Shown here: positions 18,545-27,562 of the stretch, piece by piece | Layout of the letters: every line of letters starts with the position of its first letter | How positions within the stretch are numbered: position 1 is the stretch's first letter | Assembly: GCA_027489875.1 (NCBI GenBank) | Contig: JAIXZE010000311.1 | Location: 18,356 to 82,355, forward strand | Direction of reading: 5' to 3' | DNA: 64,000 nucleotides | Source: Verrucomicrobiales bacterium | GTDB taxonomy: Bacteria; Verrucomicrobiota; Verrucomicrobiia; Limisphaerales; UBA9464 | Notes under the pieces: generated by a model | The model's input: only the letters and a program-made list of their open reading frames with translations | What the model was told of the DNA's origin: nothing | The model's database searches: none | Program-made: the position numbers and the translations under genes

Positions 18545-19965
18545 ACGCGCTTCCCCTTTCCCGCCGCGCCCTGCTGTCCCGAGCCGCCAACGGCTTCGGA
18601 GCGCTCGCCCTGGGAGCCCTGCTCCAACCCGCCTCCCGCGCCCTCGCTGGCCCCGGCCCTGACCCACTCACCCCACGCCCCGCCCACTTCCGTCCCCGCG
18701 CACGCAATGTGATCTTCCTCTTCATGGAAGGCGGCGTGTCCCAGGTGGACAGTTTCGACCCCAAGCCACGCCTCACCCGCCACCACGGCGAGGACCCGCG
18801 CAAGGCCATCGGCAAACTCGAGAAGACCCAGTTCGAAAACGTCGGCACGGTCTTCAAGTCCCCGTGGGAGTTCAGCCAACACGGCCAGTCCGGCCTCTGG
18901 ATCTCCAACCTCTTCCCGCACGTCGCACGCCACGCCGACAAGCTTTGCGTCCTTCGCTCCATGACGTCCGCCTTCCCGGAGCACACCAGCGCGAATTACT
19001 TCCTCCATAGCGGCCTGGGCCTCCAGGGCCGCCCCTCCATGGGCGCATGGGTCGCCTACGGACTCGGCAGTTCCAACCACGACCTCCCCGGCTTCGTCGT
19101 CCTCAACGGCGGTCTCATCCCGCCCGGCGGCGTCGACTGCTTCGGCAACGGCTTCCTCCCCGCCACCTATCAGGGAACCCTCGTCAACGCCGTCGGCGCT
19201 CCCCTCCCCAACGTCGCCGCCATCGAAAAGGACCCCGCCCGCCAATCCGCCAAGCAACGTCTCGCCCAACGACTCAACCGCGCCGGTCTCCTCCGCACCC
19301 CGGGAGACGACGCCCTCGAAAGCGCCATCGCCAACGCCGAACTCGCCGGACGCATGCAGTCCGCCGTCCCCGACTTCCTTGATCTCTCCGGCGAATCCGA
19401 GGCCACGCGCCAACTCTACGGCTGCGACGCCCCCTACGCCCCCACCCGCATCTACGCCCGCGAGTGCCTCCTCGCCCGCCGTCTCATCGAACGGGGCGTC
19501 CGCTTCGTCGAACTCACCATCCCGAAGATCGACGGCCTCGACCGCTGGGACGCCCACTCCGACATCCTCAAGAACCACGGCAACAACGCCCGCGCCGTCG
19601 ACCAACCCATCGCCGGACTCCTCTCCGACCTCCAGGCCCGCGGTCTCCTCGACGACACGCTCGTCGTCTGGTCCGGCGAATTCGGTCGCACCCCCTTTGC
19701 CCAGGGTTCCGACGGCCGCGACCACCACGAACACGCCTTCTCCGTCTGGCTCGCTGGCGGTGGTACGCGCGGTGGCTTTGCCTACGGACAGACCGACGAA
19801 TGGGGCTATCGCATCGTCGAAAACCCGCTCCAGATGCACGACCTCCACGCCACCATCCTCCATCTCCTCGGCATGGACCACACCCGCCTCACCTACCGCT
19901 TCGGCGGCCGCGACATCCGCCTGACCGACGTCCACGGCGAAGTCATCCAAGCCACCCTCGCATGA
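18541..19965 (+). CDS. DUF1501 protein, Tat-exported sulfatase-like (first copy)
   Basis: The protein has 474 residues. The N-terminus LSRRALLSRAANGFGALALG (6-25) is a twin-arginine signal, implying folding with a cofactor or metal before export. The mature part belongs to DUF1501, which is related to alkaline-phosphatase/sulfatase folds: NVIFLFMEGGVSQVDSFDPK near 59-78, a late WSGEFGRTP motif and DHHEHAFSVWLAGGG holding likely metal ligands. It starts in the ATGA overlap with the DUF1549/DUF1553 gene. Its activity is unproven in the family. It probably works in the periplasm with its cytochrome-type partner. Confidence 0.9.
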   Translation: MNALPLSRRALLSRAANGFGALALGALLQPASRALAGPGPDPLTPRPAHFRPRARNVIFLFMEGGVSQVDSFDPKPRLTRHHGEDPRKAIGKLEKTQFENVGTVFKSPWEFSQHGQSGLWISNLFPHVARHADKLCVLRSMTSAFPEHTSANYFLHSGLGLQGRPSMGAWVAYGLGSSNHDLPGFVVLNGGLIPPGGVDCFGNGFLPATYQGTLVNAVGAPLPNVAAIEKDPARQSAKQRLAQRLNRAGLLRTPGDDALESAIANAELAGRMQSAVPDFLDLSGESEATRQLYGCDAPYAPTRIYARECLLARRLIERGVRFVELTIPKIDGLDRWDAHSDILKNHGNNARAVDQPIAGLLSDLQARGLLDDTLVVWSGEFGRTPFAQGSDGRDHHEHAFSVWLAGGGTRGGFAYGQTDEWGYRIVENPLQMHDLHATILHLLGMDHTRLTYRFGGRDIRLTDVHGEVIQATLA

Positions 19966-19983
19966 CCTCTGCCAATCCCAGTC

Positions 19984-20010
19984 GATCAGACCGATCAGAC
20001 CGATCCGTCG
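19984..20010. repeat. Short 9-bp tandem repeat at a gene junction
   Basis: GATCAGACC occurs twice back to back (19984-20001) followed by a degenerate third unit GATCCGTCG (20002-20010) and a further GATCG. It lies between the end of the first DUF1501 gene and the signal peptide of the next protein. If the next gene starts at 19962 the repeat encodes a Ser-Arg-Asp-rich leader; if at 20019 it is untranslated. Confidence 0.7.
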
Positions 20011-20018
20011 GATCGCCA

Positions 20019-23000
20019 ATGCCCCTCCGGCAACTCGTCGGTGCCCTCTGGCTGCTCGTTGCGCCCCTCCTCACCGCCGCTCCCTCCGAGCCCGACTTCA
20101 CCCGCGAGGTCCGTCCCATCCTTTCCCGCCACTGCTTCAAGTGCCACGGCCCGGACGAAACCACGCGCAAGGCGAAGCTCCGTCTCGACGAACGCGCCAG
20201 TGCCGTCCAACCCGCCAAGTCCGGAGCCATCGCTCTCGTCCCCGGAAAGCCTGAGGCCAGCGAACTCATCGCCCGCATCGTCACCGACGATCCCGACGAG
20301 ATCATGCCTCCCCCCAGCACGAAGATGCCGCTGACCGCCGCCGAAAAGGACATCCTCCAACGCTGGGTACAGGCCGGCGGCGAATACCGCGCCCACTGGG
20401 CTTTCGTCCCACCCGTGATGACCGCACCTCCCAAGGTCCAGGACGAATCATGGACGCGTTCGCCCCTCGACCGCTTCGTCCTCGCCCGACTCGAAAAGGA
20501 GAAGCTCCGCCCGGCACCGCCCGCGGATCCCTACACGCTCATCCGTCGCGTCTCCTACGACCTGACCGGCCTTCCGCCCACGCCTGAGGAAGCCGACGCC
20601 TTCGCCGCGAACCCTTCCGATGCCGCATACGAGGCGCTCGTCGATCGTCTGCTTGCCTCGCCCCGCTACGGCGAACGCTGGGGACGCCGTTGGCTCGACC
20701 TCGCCCGCTACGCCGACACCAACGGATACGAAAAGGACCGCAACCGCTCGATCTGGCCGTGGCGTGACTGGGTCATCCGCGCCCTGAACGACGACATGCC
20801 GTTCGACCAGTTCACCATGGAGCAACTCGCGGGCGATCTCCTCCCGAACCCGACGCGCGACCAGATCATCGCCACGGGTTTTCACCGGAACACGATGCTC
20901 AACGAGGAGGGTGGGATCGATCCGCTGGAGTTCCGCTTCCACGCCATGACCGACCGCGTGGCCACCACGGGCACCGCTTGGTTGGGGCTCACGCTGGGCT
21001 GCGCGCAGTGCCACACCCACAAGTACGACCCCATCCAGCATCGCGAGTACTACGGCGTGATGGCTTTCCTCAATAACGCCGACGAACCCGACTACGACCT
21101 GCCCGAACCTGGATGGGAGGAAAAGCATCAGGCCAGACTCGCCCAGGCGGCCAAGCTCCTCGCCGACCTTCCCAACCGACTCCCAGTGGGCACGCGGTCC
21201 TGGACAACGCCCAAGCTCATCAGCGCCACCAGCGCCAGCGGCGAGACGCCCACACGGCTCGAGGACCAGTCCGCGCTCTTCAGCGGCCCAACCCCTGAAC
21301 ACGACACCTATACCCTCGTCGTCGAGACCGATGCCTCCGGCTCCGACGCCCTCCGCATCGAAGCCCTCGCCGATGATCGCCTTCCCGCCAAGGGGCCGGG
21401 ACGCGTGAAGCACGGCAATTTCGTCCTCAGTGAAATCACGGTCACGGCCGCCCCGAAATCCAACCCGACCGCCTCCCAACCGGTCGCCCTGACCCGGGCC
21501 GAAGCAGACATCGAACAATCCGGCTATCCCGCCGCCCACGCCATCGACGGCAACACGTCCTCCGGTTGGGCCATCCATAACGGCGACGGTGCCCTTGGCC
21601 ATCCTCACTCGGTTTCCGTCCAGTTCGACAAACCAGTTGGTTTCCCCGGTGGCACCCGCTTCACCATCCGCCTCGATCACCGGAGCGCCGGCCAACACCT
21701 CATCGGCCGCCCACGCATCAGCCTTGCCGAGCCAACCTCAGACTCCCCATCCATCGCCGAACGCCGTCGCGAGACCATCAACCGGCGCTTCGAGGAATGG
21801 TTGGCCAAGGAACGTTCCCGCACCGTCCAGTGGACTCCCCTGCGCCCACACTCCGCCACTTCCAACCTCCCACTGCTCACCGTCGAGGCCGATGACGCCG
21901 TTTTCGTCTCCGGCGACATCACCAAGCTCGACACCTACGACCTCGGCTTCCGCACCGGTATCCGCGGCATTACCGCGGTCCGTCTCGAGGCGCTGCCCGA
22001 TGACCGCCTCCCACGGCACGGTCCCGGCCTCGCCTATTACGAAGGCCCCAAAGGGGACTTTTTCCTGACCGAGTTCACCCTCACCGCCAACGGCAAGCCG
22101 GTGACATTCGGAAAGCCCTCCGCCAGTTACTCGAAGAACAACTTCGGAAGCAGCGCCTCTGCCGGCATGGCCACCGATGGCGATCCGCAGACGGGATGGT
22201 CCACCGCCGGCCGCGAAGGGGAACGCCACATCGCCATCTTCCCGCTCGAGACACCGCTCGCGGACGCCAGTGAATTGTCCCTGCGGATGCTCTTCGGCCG
22301 CCACTACGCCTGCTCGCTCGGCCGCTTCCGGATCTCCGTCACCACGGCCACCGGAGAGATCACAGCACGCGACTTCCCCCATGGAATCGAAGACCTGCTG
22401 CTCATCCCAGACGCGCAGTTGACCGCCGCACAGCGCCAGTCGCTGATGGAAACCTTCCTCCTCGCCCAACCCGAATTCGCCAAGGCCCGCGAGGAAATTG
22501 CCCGTCTGCGCAAGCCGCCCACCCACACCACGACCCTCGTCTTCCGCGAACGCCCCTCCGGCAACACGCGCCCCACCTTCCTCCACAAACGCGGCGAATA
22601 CCTCCAACCCACCGATCGGATCGAACCTTCCGTCCTTTCCGCCGTGGCTCCATTCCCGCAGGACCTGCCCGTCAACCGACTCGGATTCGCCCGCTGGCTC
22701 GTGTCCACCAACAACCCACTCACCGCCCGCGTCACCGTCAACCGGCAGTGGCAGGCCTTCTTCGCCCGCGGCATCGTCCGAACAACCGAGGACTTCGGAC
22801 TGCAAGGCGAGGCCCCCAGCCACCCGGAACTCCTCGATTGGCTCGCCATCGAGTTCATGCGCCAGGGTTGGTCGCTCAAAAAGCTGCACCGTCTCATCGT
22901 CCTGAGCGCCACGTATCGTCAGTCCTCCCGGGTGTCCGCCGAAGTGGCCGCTCTCGATCCCGACAATCATCTCCTCTCCCGCGGCCCACAGGTCCGCCTC

Positions 23001-23591
23001 GAGGCCGAGATCATCCGCGACGCCGCACTCCGTGCCAGCGGTCTGCTTTCGACCAAGATGGGCGGCCCCGGCGTCTACCCGCCCCAACCTTCGGGCGTCA
23101 CCGATGTCGCCTATGGCGGCGGTTCCTGGAATGCCTCGGAGGGTGAAGACAGGCACCGTCGTTCGGTTTACACCTTCACCAAACGCACCGCGCCCTTCGC
23201 AATGTTCAACACCTTCGACGCACCCACCGGCGAGTCCTGCATCGCGCGTCGCGACGTCTCCAACACCCCTCTCCAGGCACTCACCCTCCTGAACGATGTC
23301 TTCTTCATGGAAGCTTCCCAGGCCATGGGTCGCCTCCTCGCTACGCAGTCCGGGTCCGATGAGGACCGCATCCGAAGCGCCTTCCGTCGCTGCCTCACGC
23401 GACCACCAGCCCCCACCGAACTCGACGTACTCACCCGCTTCCTCCAGACACAGCGCTCCCGGTTCACCTCCGGCCATCTGGACCCAGCCCCCATCGCCGG
23501 CCCCGGCGAGACTCCGCCTGCCGAACGCGCCGCCTGGACCACTCTCGCCCGCGCCCTTCTCAACACCGACGAGATGATCACCAAGGACTGA
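20019..23591 (+). CDS. Planctomycete-type cytochrome c / DUF1549 / DUF1553 protein (second copy)
   Basis: The protein has 1190 residues from ATG 20019, which gives a clean signal peptide ([19 protein letters not shown], 4-22). PSCyt1 has CFKCH at 39-43; DUF1549 carries [20 protein letters not shown] and [13 protein letters not shown]1553 is near the C-terminus with [20 protein letters not shown]. The central region contains two beta-sandwich segments with DRLP(A/R)(K/H)GPG repeats, resembling F5/8-type or carbohydrate-binding modules, that the first copy lacks. An alternative ATG at 19962 overlaps the preceding stop (ATGA) and would add 19 Ser/Arg-rich residues before the signal. It is paralogous to the gene at 15209, with different middle domains implying a different substrate. 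Confidence 0.9.
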   Translation: MPLRQLVGALWLLVAPLLTAAPSEPDFTREVRPILSRHCFKCHGPDETTRKAKLRLDERASAVQPAKSGAIALVPGKPEASELIARIVTDDPDEIMPPPSTKMPLTAAEKDILQRWVQAGGEYRAHWAFVPPVMTAPPKVQDESWTRSPLDRFVLARLEKEKLRPAPPADPYTLIRRVSYDLTGLPPTPEEADAFAANPSDAAYEALVDRLLASPRYGERWGRRWLDLARYADTNGYEKDRNRSIWPWRDWVIRALNDDMPFDQFTMEQLAGDLLPNPTRDQIIATGFHRNTMLNEEGGIDPLEFRFHAMTDRVATTGTAWLGLTLGCAQCHTHKYDPIQHREYYGVMAFLNNADEPDYDLPEPGWEEKHQARLAQAAKLLADLPNRLPVGTRSWTTPKLISATSASGETPTRLEDQSALFSGPTPEHDTYTLVVETDASGSDALRIEALADDRLPAKGPGRVKHGNFVLSEITVTAAPKSNPTASQPVALTRAEADIEQSGYPAAHAIDGNTSSGWAIHNGDGALGHPHSVSVQFDKPVGFPGGTRFTIRLDHRSAGQHLIGRPRISLAEPTSDSPSIAERRRETINRRFEEWLAKERSRTVQWTPLRPHSATSNLPLLTVEADDAVFVSGDITKLDTYDLGFRTGIRGITAVRLEALPDDRLPRHGPGLAYYEGPKGDFFLTEFTLTANGKPVTFGKPSASYSKNNFGSSASAGMATDGDPQTGWSTAGREGERHIAIFPLETPLADASELSLRMLFGRHYACSLGRFRISVTTATGEITARDFPHGIEDLLLIPDAQLTAAQRQSLMETFLLAQPEFAKAREEIARLRKPPTHTTTLVFRERPSGNTRPTFLHKRGEYLQPTDRIEPSVLSAVAPFPQDLPVNRLGFARWLVSTNNPLTARVTVNRQWQAFFARGIVRTTEDFGLQGEAPSHPELLDWLAIEFMRQGWSLKKLHRLIVLSATYRQSSRVSAEVAALDPDNHLLSRGPQVRLEAEIIRDAALRASGLLSTKMGGPGVYPPQPSGVTDVAYGGGSWNASEGEDRHRRSVYTFTKRTAPFAMFNTFDAPTGESCIARRDVSNTPLQALTLLNDVFFMEASQAMGRLLATQSGSDEDRIRSAFRRCLTRPPAPTELDVLTRFLQTQRSRFTSGHLDPAPIAGPGETPPAERAAWTTLARALLNTDEMITKD

Positions 23592-23658
23592 TGAACCCTC
23601 CGATCGTGACATCGGTAAACACGTCGATGCCCATCATCTGCGGACGCCCAAGCCTTCC

Positions 23659-25104
23659 ATGAATCCCCTCCAGCAACACTGCCTCGACGTCACCCGACGC
23701 CACTTCCTCCGCGGATGCGGCGTGGGCCTCGGCAAGATCGCCCTCGCCGGCCTCCTCACGGACAAACTCGCCGGGCACGCCCTCGCCGCCAACGTCAACC
23801 CGGGGCCGTCCCTCCTTCCGCGACAACCCCACTTCACCCCCAAGGCCAAACGCGTCATCCATCTGTTCATGGCCGGCGCACCCAGCCAACTCGAACTCTT
23901 CGACAACAAACCCGAACTCTCCCGCCTCGAGGGCAAACCCCTGCCGCCTTCCGTCATCGGCGGCCAACGCTATGCCTTCATCCGGCCCGACGCCGCCGTG
24001 CTCGGCCCCCGATTCAAGTTCGCACGCCACGGCAAGTCCGGCGCGGAACTCTCCGAGATGCTCCCGCACCTCGCGAAGATCGTCGACGACATCACCCTCA
24101 TCCGCTCCGTCCACACGGACCAGTTCAACCACGCCCCGGCGCAGATCTTCTTCAATACCGGATTCTCCCAGCCCGGCCGTCCCTGCATCGGATCCTGGGC
24201 CCTCTACGGCCTCGGCGCGGAAACCCAGAACCTACCCGCGTTCGTCGTCATGAGCACCGGATCCGGCCTCTCCGGCGGATCCGCCCTCTGGTCCTCAGGC
24301 TTCCTGCCCACCGTTTACTCCGGCGTGCGGCTCCGGAACCAGGGTCCGCCCATCCTCAACGTCAACAGCCCCGCCGGCGTCGACCCACAACTCCAGCGCG
24401 ACACCCTCGACGTCGTCGGTGCCCTCAACCGCAAGCGGATGACCGACGCTTCCGCTCCCGAGGTCGCCACCCGCATGGCTTCCTATGAGATGGCGTTCCG
24501 ACTCCAGACCTCCGCCCCCGAACTCATGGACCTCAAGGGCGAGTCCCGCGAAACCCTCGCCATGTACGGATGCGATCCCGACAAGCCCTCGTTCGCCCGC
24601 GCCTGCCTTCTTGCGCGCCGCATGATCGAACGAGGTGTCCGCTTCGTGAACATCTACCACGAAGGCTGGGACGCCCACTCCGACGTTGCCGGCAACGTGA
24701 AGGGGAACGCCGCCACCACCGACCAGGCCAGCGCTGCCCTGGTCACCGACCTGAAGCAACGCGGCCTCCTCGACGACACCCTCGTCGTCTGGGGCGGCGA
24801 GTTCGGTCGCACCCCCATGGTCGAGTTCAACCCAGCCCTGGGACGCAACCTCGGACGCGATCACCATCCCCAGGCCTACACCATGTGGATGGCCGGCGGC
24901 GGCATCCGTGCGGGACTCACCTATGGGGCCACCGATGACCTCGGCTTCCACGTCGTCGAGAACCCCGTCCACGTCCACGACATCCAGGCCACCCTCATGC
25001 ACTGCCTCGGTTTCGACCACGAACGCCTCACCTACCACCACGCCGGACGCGACTACCGTCTCACCGATGTCCACGGCCAGGTCGTGAAGGCCCTGCTGGC
25101 CTGA
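23659..25104 (+). CDS. DUF1501 protein, Tat-exported sulfatase-like (second copy)
   Basis: The protein has 481 residues. The twin-arginine signal is TRRHFLRGCGVGLGKIALAG (13-32), cleaved around ALAAN. Family landmarks include RVIHLFMAGAPSQLELFDNK, the central EGWDAHSDV, VWGGEFGRTPMVEF and DHHPQAYTMWMAGGG, with histidines and aspartates that probably bind metal. It follows the second DUF1549/DUF1553 gene by 67 bp and forms the second cassette. Compared with the first copy, the FDPK/FDNK substrate loop differs and the protein has an extra segment after the signal. The partner relationship is established for these families by gene context; the reaction is not known. Confidence 0.9.
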   Translation: MNPLQQHCLDVTRRHFLRGCGVGLGKIALAGLLTDKLAGHALAANVNPGPSLLPRQPHFTPKAKRVIHLFMAGAPSQLELFDNKPELSRLEGKPLPPSVIGGQRYAFIRPDAAVLGPRFKFARHGKSGAELSEMLPHLAKIVDDITLIRSVHTDQFNHAPAQIFFNTGFSQPGRPCIGSWALYGLGAETQNLPAFVVMSTGSGLSGGSALWSSGFLPTVYSGVRLRNQGPPILNVNSPAGVDPQLQRDTLDVVGALNRKRMTDASAPEVATRMASYEMAFRLQTSAPELMDLKGESRETLAMYGCDPDKPSFARACLLARRMIERGVRFVNIYHEGWDAHSDVAGNVKGNAATTDQASAALVTDLKQRGLLDDTLVVWGGEFGRTPMVEFNPALGRNLGRDHHPQAYTMWMAGGGIRAGLTYGATDDLGFHVVENPVHVHDIQATLMHCLGFDHERLTYHHAGRDYRLTDVHGQVVKALLA

Positions 25105-25117
25105 GCCACCTGCCGCC

Positions 25118-25651
25118 ATGACCGGATTCCAGGCACTCCGGATTGCGGGTTCCATCGGGCTCTTCTGCCTCCGTCACGCCGTGGCAATGGCGCTGACGAT
25201 CGCCATTCCCTGCCTGCTCTGGACCGTGGCCTACCTCGGCCTCCTCCTGTACGCGACGGTCACTGGCGGCGGCCCTGGAGGACCGTTGGCCTATCCTGTG
25301 GGCTTGCTCTTCGTCCTGGCAGGGGCCGCGGGCGCCTGCCTCGTACTTCTCTTTCCCGCCACCGCCGCTGCTGAGTGGATCGCACGACGGCTTTCCCTCC
25401 CCATCCTCGCCCAGATTCCCATCAGCATCGGGTTCCTTGCGATCCTCAGCCTCCTTTTAACCCTGATATTGGGCCAACGATTCCCACAGGCCTTACCCCT
25501 CGCACCGGGCCAGAAACTGAATCCGGTCATCACCGCAGCAGCCCTTTTCTCCGCCCACCTCCTTCCCCTCGGTTTCTATTGGTGGATCGCCCAGATCGGC
25601 CCCCTCCTCTCCGCCCTGTTCGCCCGCCTCCGTTTCCTCTTCCCGCGCTGA
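25118..25651 (+). CDS. Small integral membrane protein of unknown function
   Basis: The protein has 177 residues and about five hydrophobic segments: roughly 10-30, 32-52, 58-82, 100-122 and 140-165, with a basic C-terminus ARLRFLFPR. I do not recognise the family. It starts 14 bp after the second DUF1501 stop and may be the last gene of that transcript. A role in envelope biogenesis would be guesswork. The palindrome-rich region begins ~100 bp downstream. Confidence 0.6.
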   Translation: MTGFQALRIAGSIGLFCLRHAVAMALTIAIPCLLWTVAYLGLLLYATVTGGGPGGPLAYPVGLLFVLAGAAGACLVLLFPATAAAEWIARRLSLPILAQIPISIGFLAILSLLLTLILGQRFPQALPLAPGQKLNPVITAAALFSAHLLPLGFYWWIAQIGPLLSALFARLRFLFPR

Positions 25652-25751
25652 TAGGGGTCGCCGCAGACACCCACGAGGGGCCCGCATCCTTCGCTCCCCG
25701 TCAAAAACACCCCGCCAGCCCCGACCGCCTTCAAACTCGTTCCGGCCTCCA

Positions 25752-25791
25752 TTTGCAACTGCACGTCGCATATGCGACGCGCAGTTGCAAA
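25752..25791. repeat. 40-bp palindrome A1 (one mismatched pair)
   Basis: A two-fold symmetric 40-mer centred on CATATG at 25769-25774. Nineteen of 20 base pairs are symmetric; the exception is A25763 against C25780. Outer arms read TTTGCAAC and GTTGCAAA. On the minus strand the odd pair becomes U and G, which still pair in RNA. It is the left member of an A-B unit; B1 starts 33 bases further on. Confidence 0.93.
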
Positions 25792-25824
25792 ACCCCTTCC
25801 GAATACCCCCCATTCAGTGCCCCA

Positions 25825-25864
25825 TTTGCATCCGGACGTCGCATATGCGACGTCCGGATGCAAA
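25825..25864. repeat. 40-bp perfect palindrome B1
   Basis: All 20 base pairs are symmetric around GCATATGC (25841-25848). Arms start TTTGCATCCGG and end CCGGATGCAAA. It shares the outer TTTGCA/TGCAAA and the inner CGTCGCATATGCGACG with palindrome A1 but has a different five-base middle segment, changed in both arms. The 33-base, C-rich spacer 25792-25824 separates it from A1. Confidence 0.95.
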
Positions 25865-26189
25865 CCGCGCCCCTTCCACAACACACCTGAGCCGGTTTCC
25901 CGGCGTGCCCGACCCGGCCGAAAGCGACCGGGCACATGTCGGTTCCCTAAAACGGCTAAATCACCGTCATCTGCCCTGCATCAGGCCTGTGTGAGGTGTC
26001 CTCATGCAAAGCATGGAAACCAGACGGACGGATGTGACCGCTCGCCATGCAGGGTCGACATTCAAGGCCAGGCTTGCCTGCGCCAACTCGGCTGATGGGT
26101 GGCCTCCAGTTGGGACCGCCAGGGCTGCCGGCGCGGAAGTCCCCGCAGAAAAGGATGCATCAGGTCCTGGACGGCACTACCCGTTCCAC
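25865..26189. other. Leader region of the PaaX-like gene
   Basis: These 325 bases lie between palindrome B1 and the PaaX-like start. There is a local A/T-richer patch (about 25945-25975, CTAAAACGGCTAAATCACC) that could hold a promoter. An open frame from 26004 runs into the PaaX-like gene, but its first 62 codons do not look like protein. No RNA gene is recognised. Confidence 0.4.
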
Positions 26190-26975
26190 ATGCAACCCAA
26201 GACCGAATTGCTCCTTTACCACCTGCTGTGGCATCTCGACCGGGTAACCCGGCCAACCTTCCGGAACCTCACAGACTCCTACGAAGGCTGGGCCTACCGG
26301 CGCGGTTTCCTGCACCAGATCCGACGTCTGGAAGCGCAGGGCTTCCTTGAACGACAGCCGGATGCCGTCTGTCCCATCTATCGATTGAGCGATACGGGAC
26401 GCGTTGCCGCCTTGGGTGGACGTGATCCTGATCAGGCTTGGGAACGTCCATGGGACGGTCTCTGGCACACGCTCGTATTTGACGTGCCAGTGGTCCACGA
26501 CAACGCCCGTGCCCGGCTACGCCGACGATTGAAGGCATCCTGTTTCGGGTATCTCCAGAATAGCGTCTGGATCTCGCCGGACCCTTTCCCCGACGATCTG
26601 GAGAGCCTTGTTGAGGAAGTTGAGAATGTGGAGTTCATCACCCGCTTCACCGCACGGGCAACCGAACTGAAGACCGACCTCCGCATCGCTCAGGCGGCGT
26701 GGCCATTCGAGGAGATCAACCGCAGGTACAGTCGGTGCAAGGAAATCCTCAACAACTTCCCAGTCGAGGAGACCGAACAGGAGTTTTCACCCGAGCGCTT
26801 GCTGGACTGGTCGAAAGCAGAGCATGCCGCCTGGAAGCGGGTGCTGGAAATCGACCCATTTCTGCCCTTGGCACTCCTTCCACCGGGATACCAAGGCTGC
26901 GAGGTCTGGAACCTGCGACGAAGCGTGCTCGCACAGGCCGGGGAATCAGTGCTGAGCCTGGGCTGCATTGCCTGA
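26190..26975 (+). CDS. PaaX-family protein with Cas2-like central domain
   Basis: The protein has 261 residues in the three-part PaaX arrangement. Residues ~4-72 are a winged helix (RGFLHQIRRLEAQGFLERQ is the wing approach). Residues ~88-165 form the ferredoxin-like core: DGLWHTLVFDVP and GYLQNSVWISP match the PaaX/Cas2 pattern, with D98 at the position of the Cas2 metal-binding aspartate and R106/R109/R111 after it. The C-terminus has DPFLPLALLPPGYQGCEVW (222-240), typical of PaaX. Classical PaaX represses phenylacetate catabolism, but no paa gene is near, so this is a PaaX-like regulator or nuclease-fold protein of unknown target. ATG 26190 starts the winged helix. It sits between two homologous palindrome units, 47 bp before the right one. 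Whether the protein binds them is a hypothesis. Confidence 0.8.
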   Translation: MQPKTELLLYHLLWHLDRVTRPTFRNLTDSYEGWAYRRGFLHQIRRLEAQGFLERQPDAVCPIYRLSDTGRVAALGGRDPDQAWERPWDGLWHTLVFDVPVVHDNARARLRRRLKASCFGYLQNSVWISPDPFPDDLESLVEEVENVEFITRFTARATELKTDLRIAQAAWPFEEINRRYSRCKEILNNFPVEETEQEFSPERLLDWSKAEHAAWKRVLEIDPFLPLALLPPGYQGCEVWNLRRSVLAQAGESVLSLGCIA

Positions 26976-27022
26976 CGAAGCCTTGGCAACCGCCCGCAGT
27001 CATCGGCGGCAAGCCCCGTCCA

Positions 27023-27062
27023 TTTGCAACGGCACGTCGCATATGCGACGCGCCGTTGCAAA
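27023..27062. repeat. 40-bp palindrome A2 (one mismatched pair)
   Basis: Copy of A1 downstream of the PaaX-like gene, centred on CATATG at 27040-27045. Compared with A1, the ninth base changes T to G and its partner, base 32, changes A to C, so pairing is kept. The same single mismatch (A27034 with C27051) is retained. Confidence 0.93.
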
Positions 27063-27094
27063 ACGCCTCCCAAACACCCCCGATTTACCCTCCA

Positions 27095-27134
27095 TTTGCA
27101 TCCGGACGTCGCATATGCGACGTCCGGATGCAAA
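27095..27134. repeat. 40-bp perfect palindrome B2
   Basis: Identical in all 40 bases to B1, 1270 bp away, in the same orientation relative to its A partner. The spacer from A2 is 32 bases (27063-27094), C-rich and alignable with the 33-base spacer between A1 and B1, so A-spacer-B behaves as one ~113-bp duplicated unit. Confidence 0.95.
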
Positions 27135-27562
27135 CGACTCCGCAGGGGTCTCAACGTCCGCTGGCGATGCAATGCCCGCGACGCAACGGCCCCGCAGCGG
27201 CCCCGCAACGGCGGCGCACCTGAGGCTTCCCCCTCCGAATGCAACCGGCGGACTCGTCGTGGCGCTGATGGGGCGGGCACACGGAGCATTCCTTTCCTGG
27301 CTGCCCTCTGCTGGCCGCTGTCCACTGGCCGCCCAGCACTCGCACCGCATCGCGCCTTCCACCAGCTGACGGGGAGCGGCTTCCAGGCGTACGGAATCAG
27401 TTGGGCGTGGATGTCGCCCGCCCCGGATGCCAGAGCCGCCATCGACACACAGGGCATAAGCCACCTGCGATCCATCCGGAAAATCTTGAGCGACGTGCCC
27501 TCCCCAGGATCCCACCGAAGCCGGATTCCTGTCAGGTACGGAGCCATGCAGGGTACGGACTC
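27135..27562. other. Intergenic stretch upstream of the arrestin-like gene
   Basis: No gene is supported in these 428 bases. They contain the 11-bp tandem repeat at 27182-27214. The plus-strand frames crossing the region are low in protein-like composition. A promoter for the arrestin-like gene should lie here but I cannot point to a convincing one. Confidence 0.4.
27182..27214. repeat. Three 11-bp tandem repeats
   Basis: CGCAACGGCCC (27182), CGCAGCGGCCC (27193) and CGCAACGGCGG (27204) follow each other without gaps. Units differ by one to two bases. The repeat is intergenic, 47 bp to the right of palindrome B2. Confidence 0.75.

Noticed and set aside
18298..20019. Long minus-strand open frame across the first DUF1501 gene
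   Set aside because: Its Gly/Val/Glu-rich translation is an antisense artefact; the plus-strand gene has a Tat signal and family motifs.
21738..23612. 624-codon minus-strand open frame opposite the second cytochrome-type gene
   Set aside because: Antisense artefact of high GC; the plus strand encodes DUF1553 motifs.
25752..25864. Palindromes as ordinary rho-independent terminators
   Set aside because: No T-run follows either palindrome, the symmetry extends through the centre without a normal loop, and pairs of them occur on both sides of one gene.
25752..27134. CRISPR array: repeats ~40 bp with ~32-bp spacers next to a Cas2-like protein
   Set aside because: Only two repeats per cluster, A and B differ in the middle block, and the two spacers are similar to each other rather than unique. 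No Cas1 or effector gene lies nearby.
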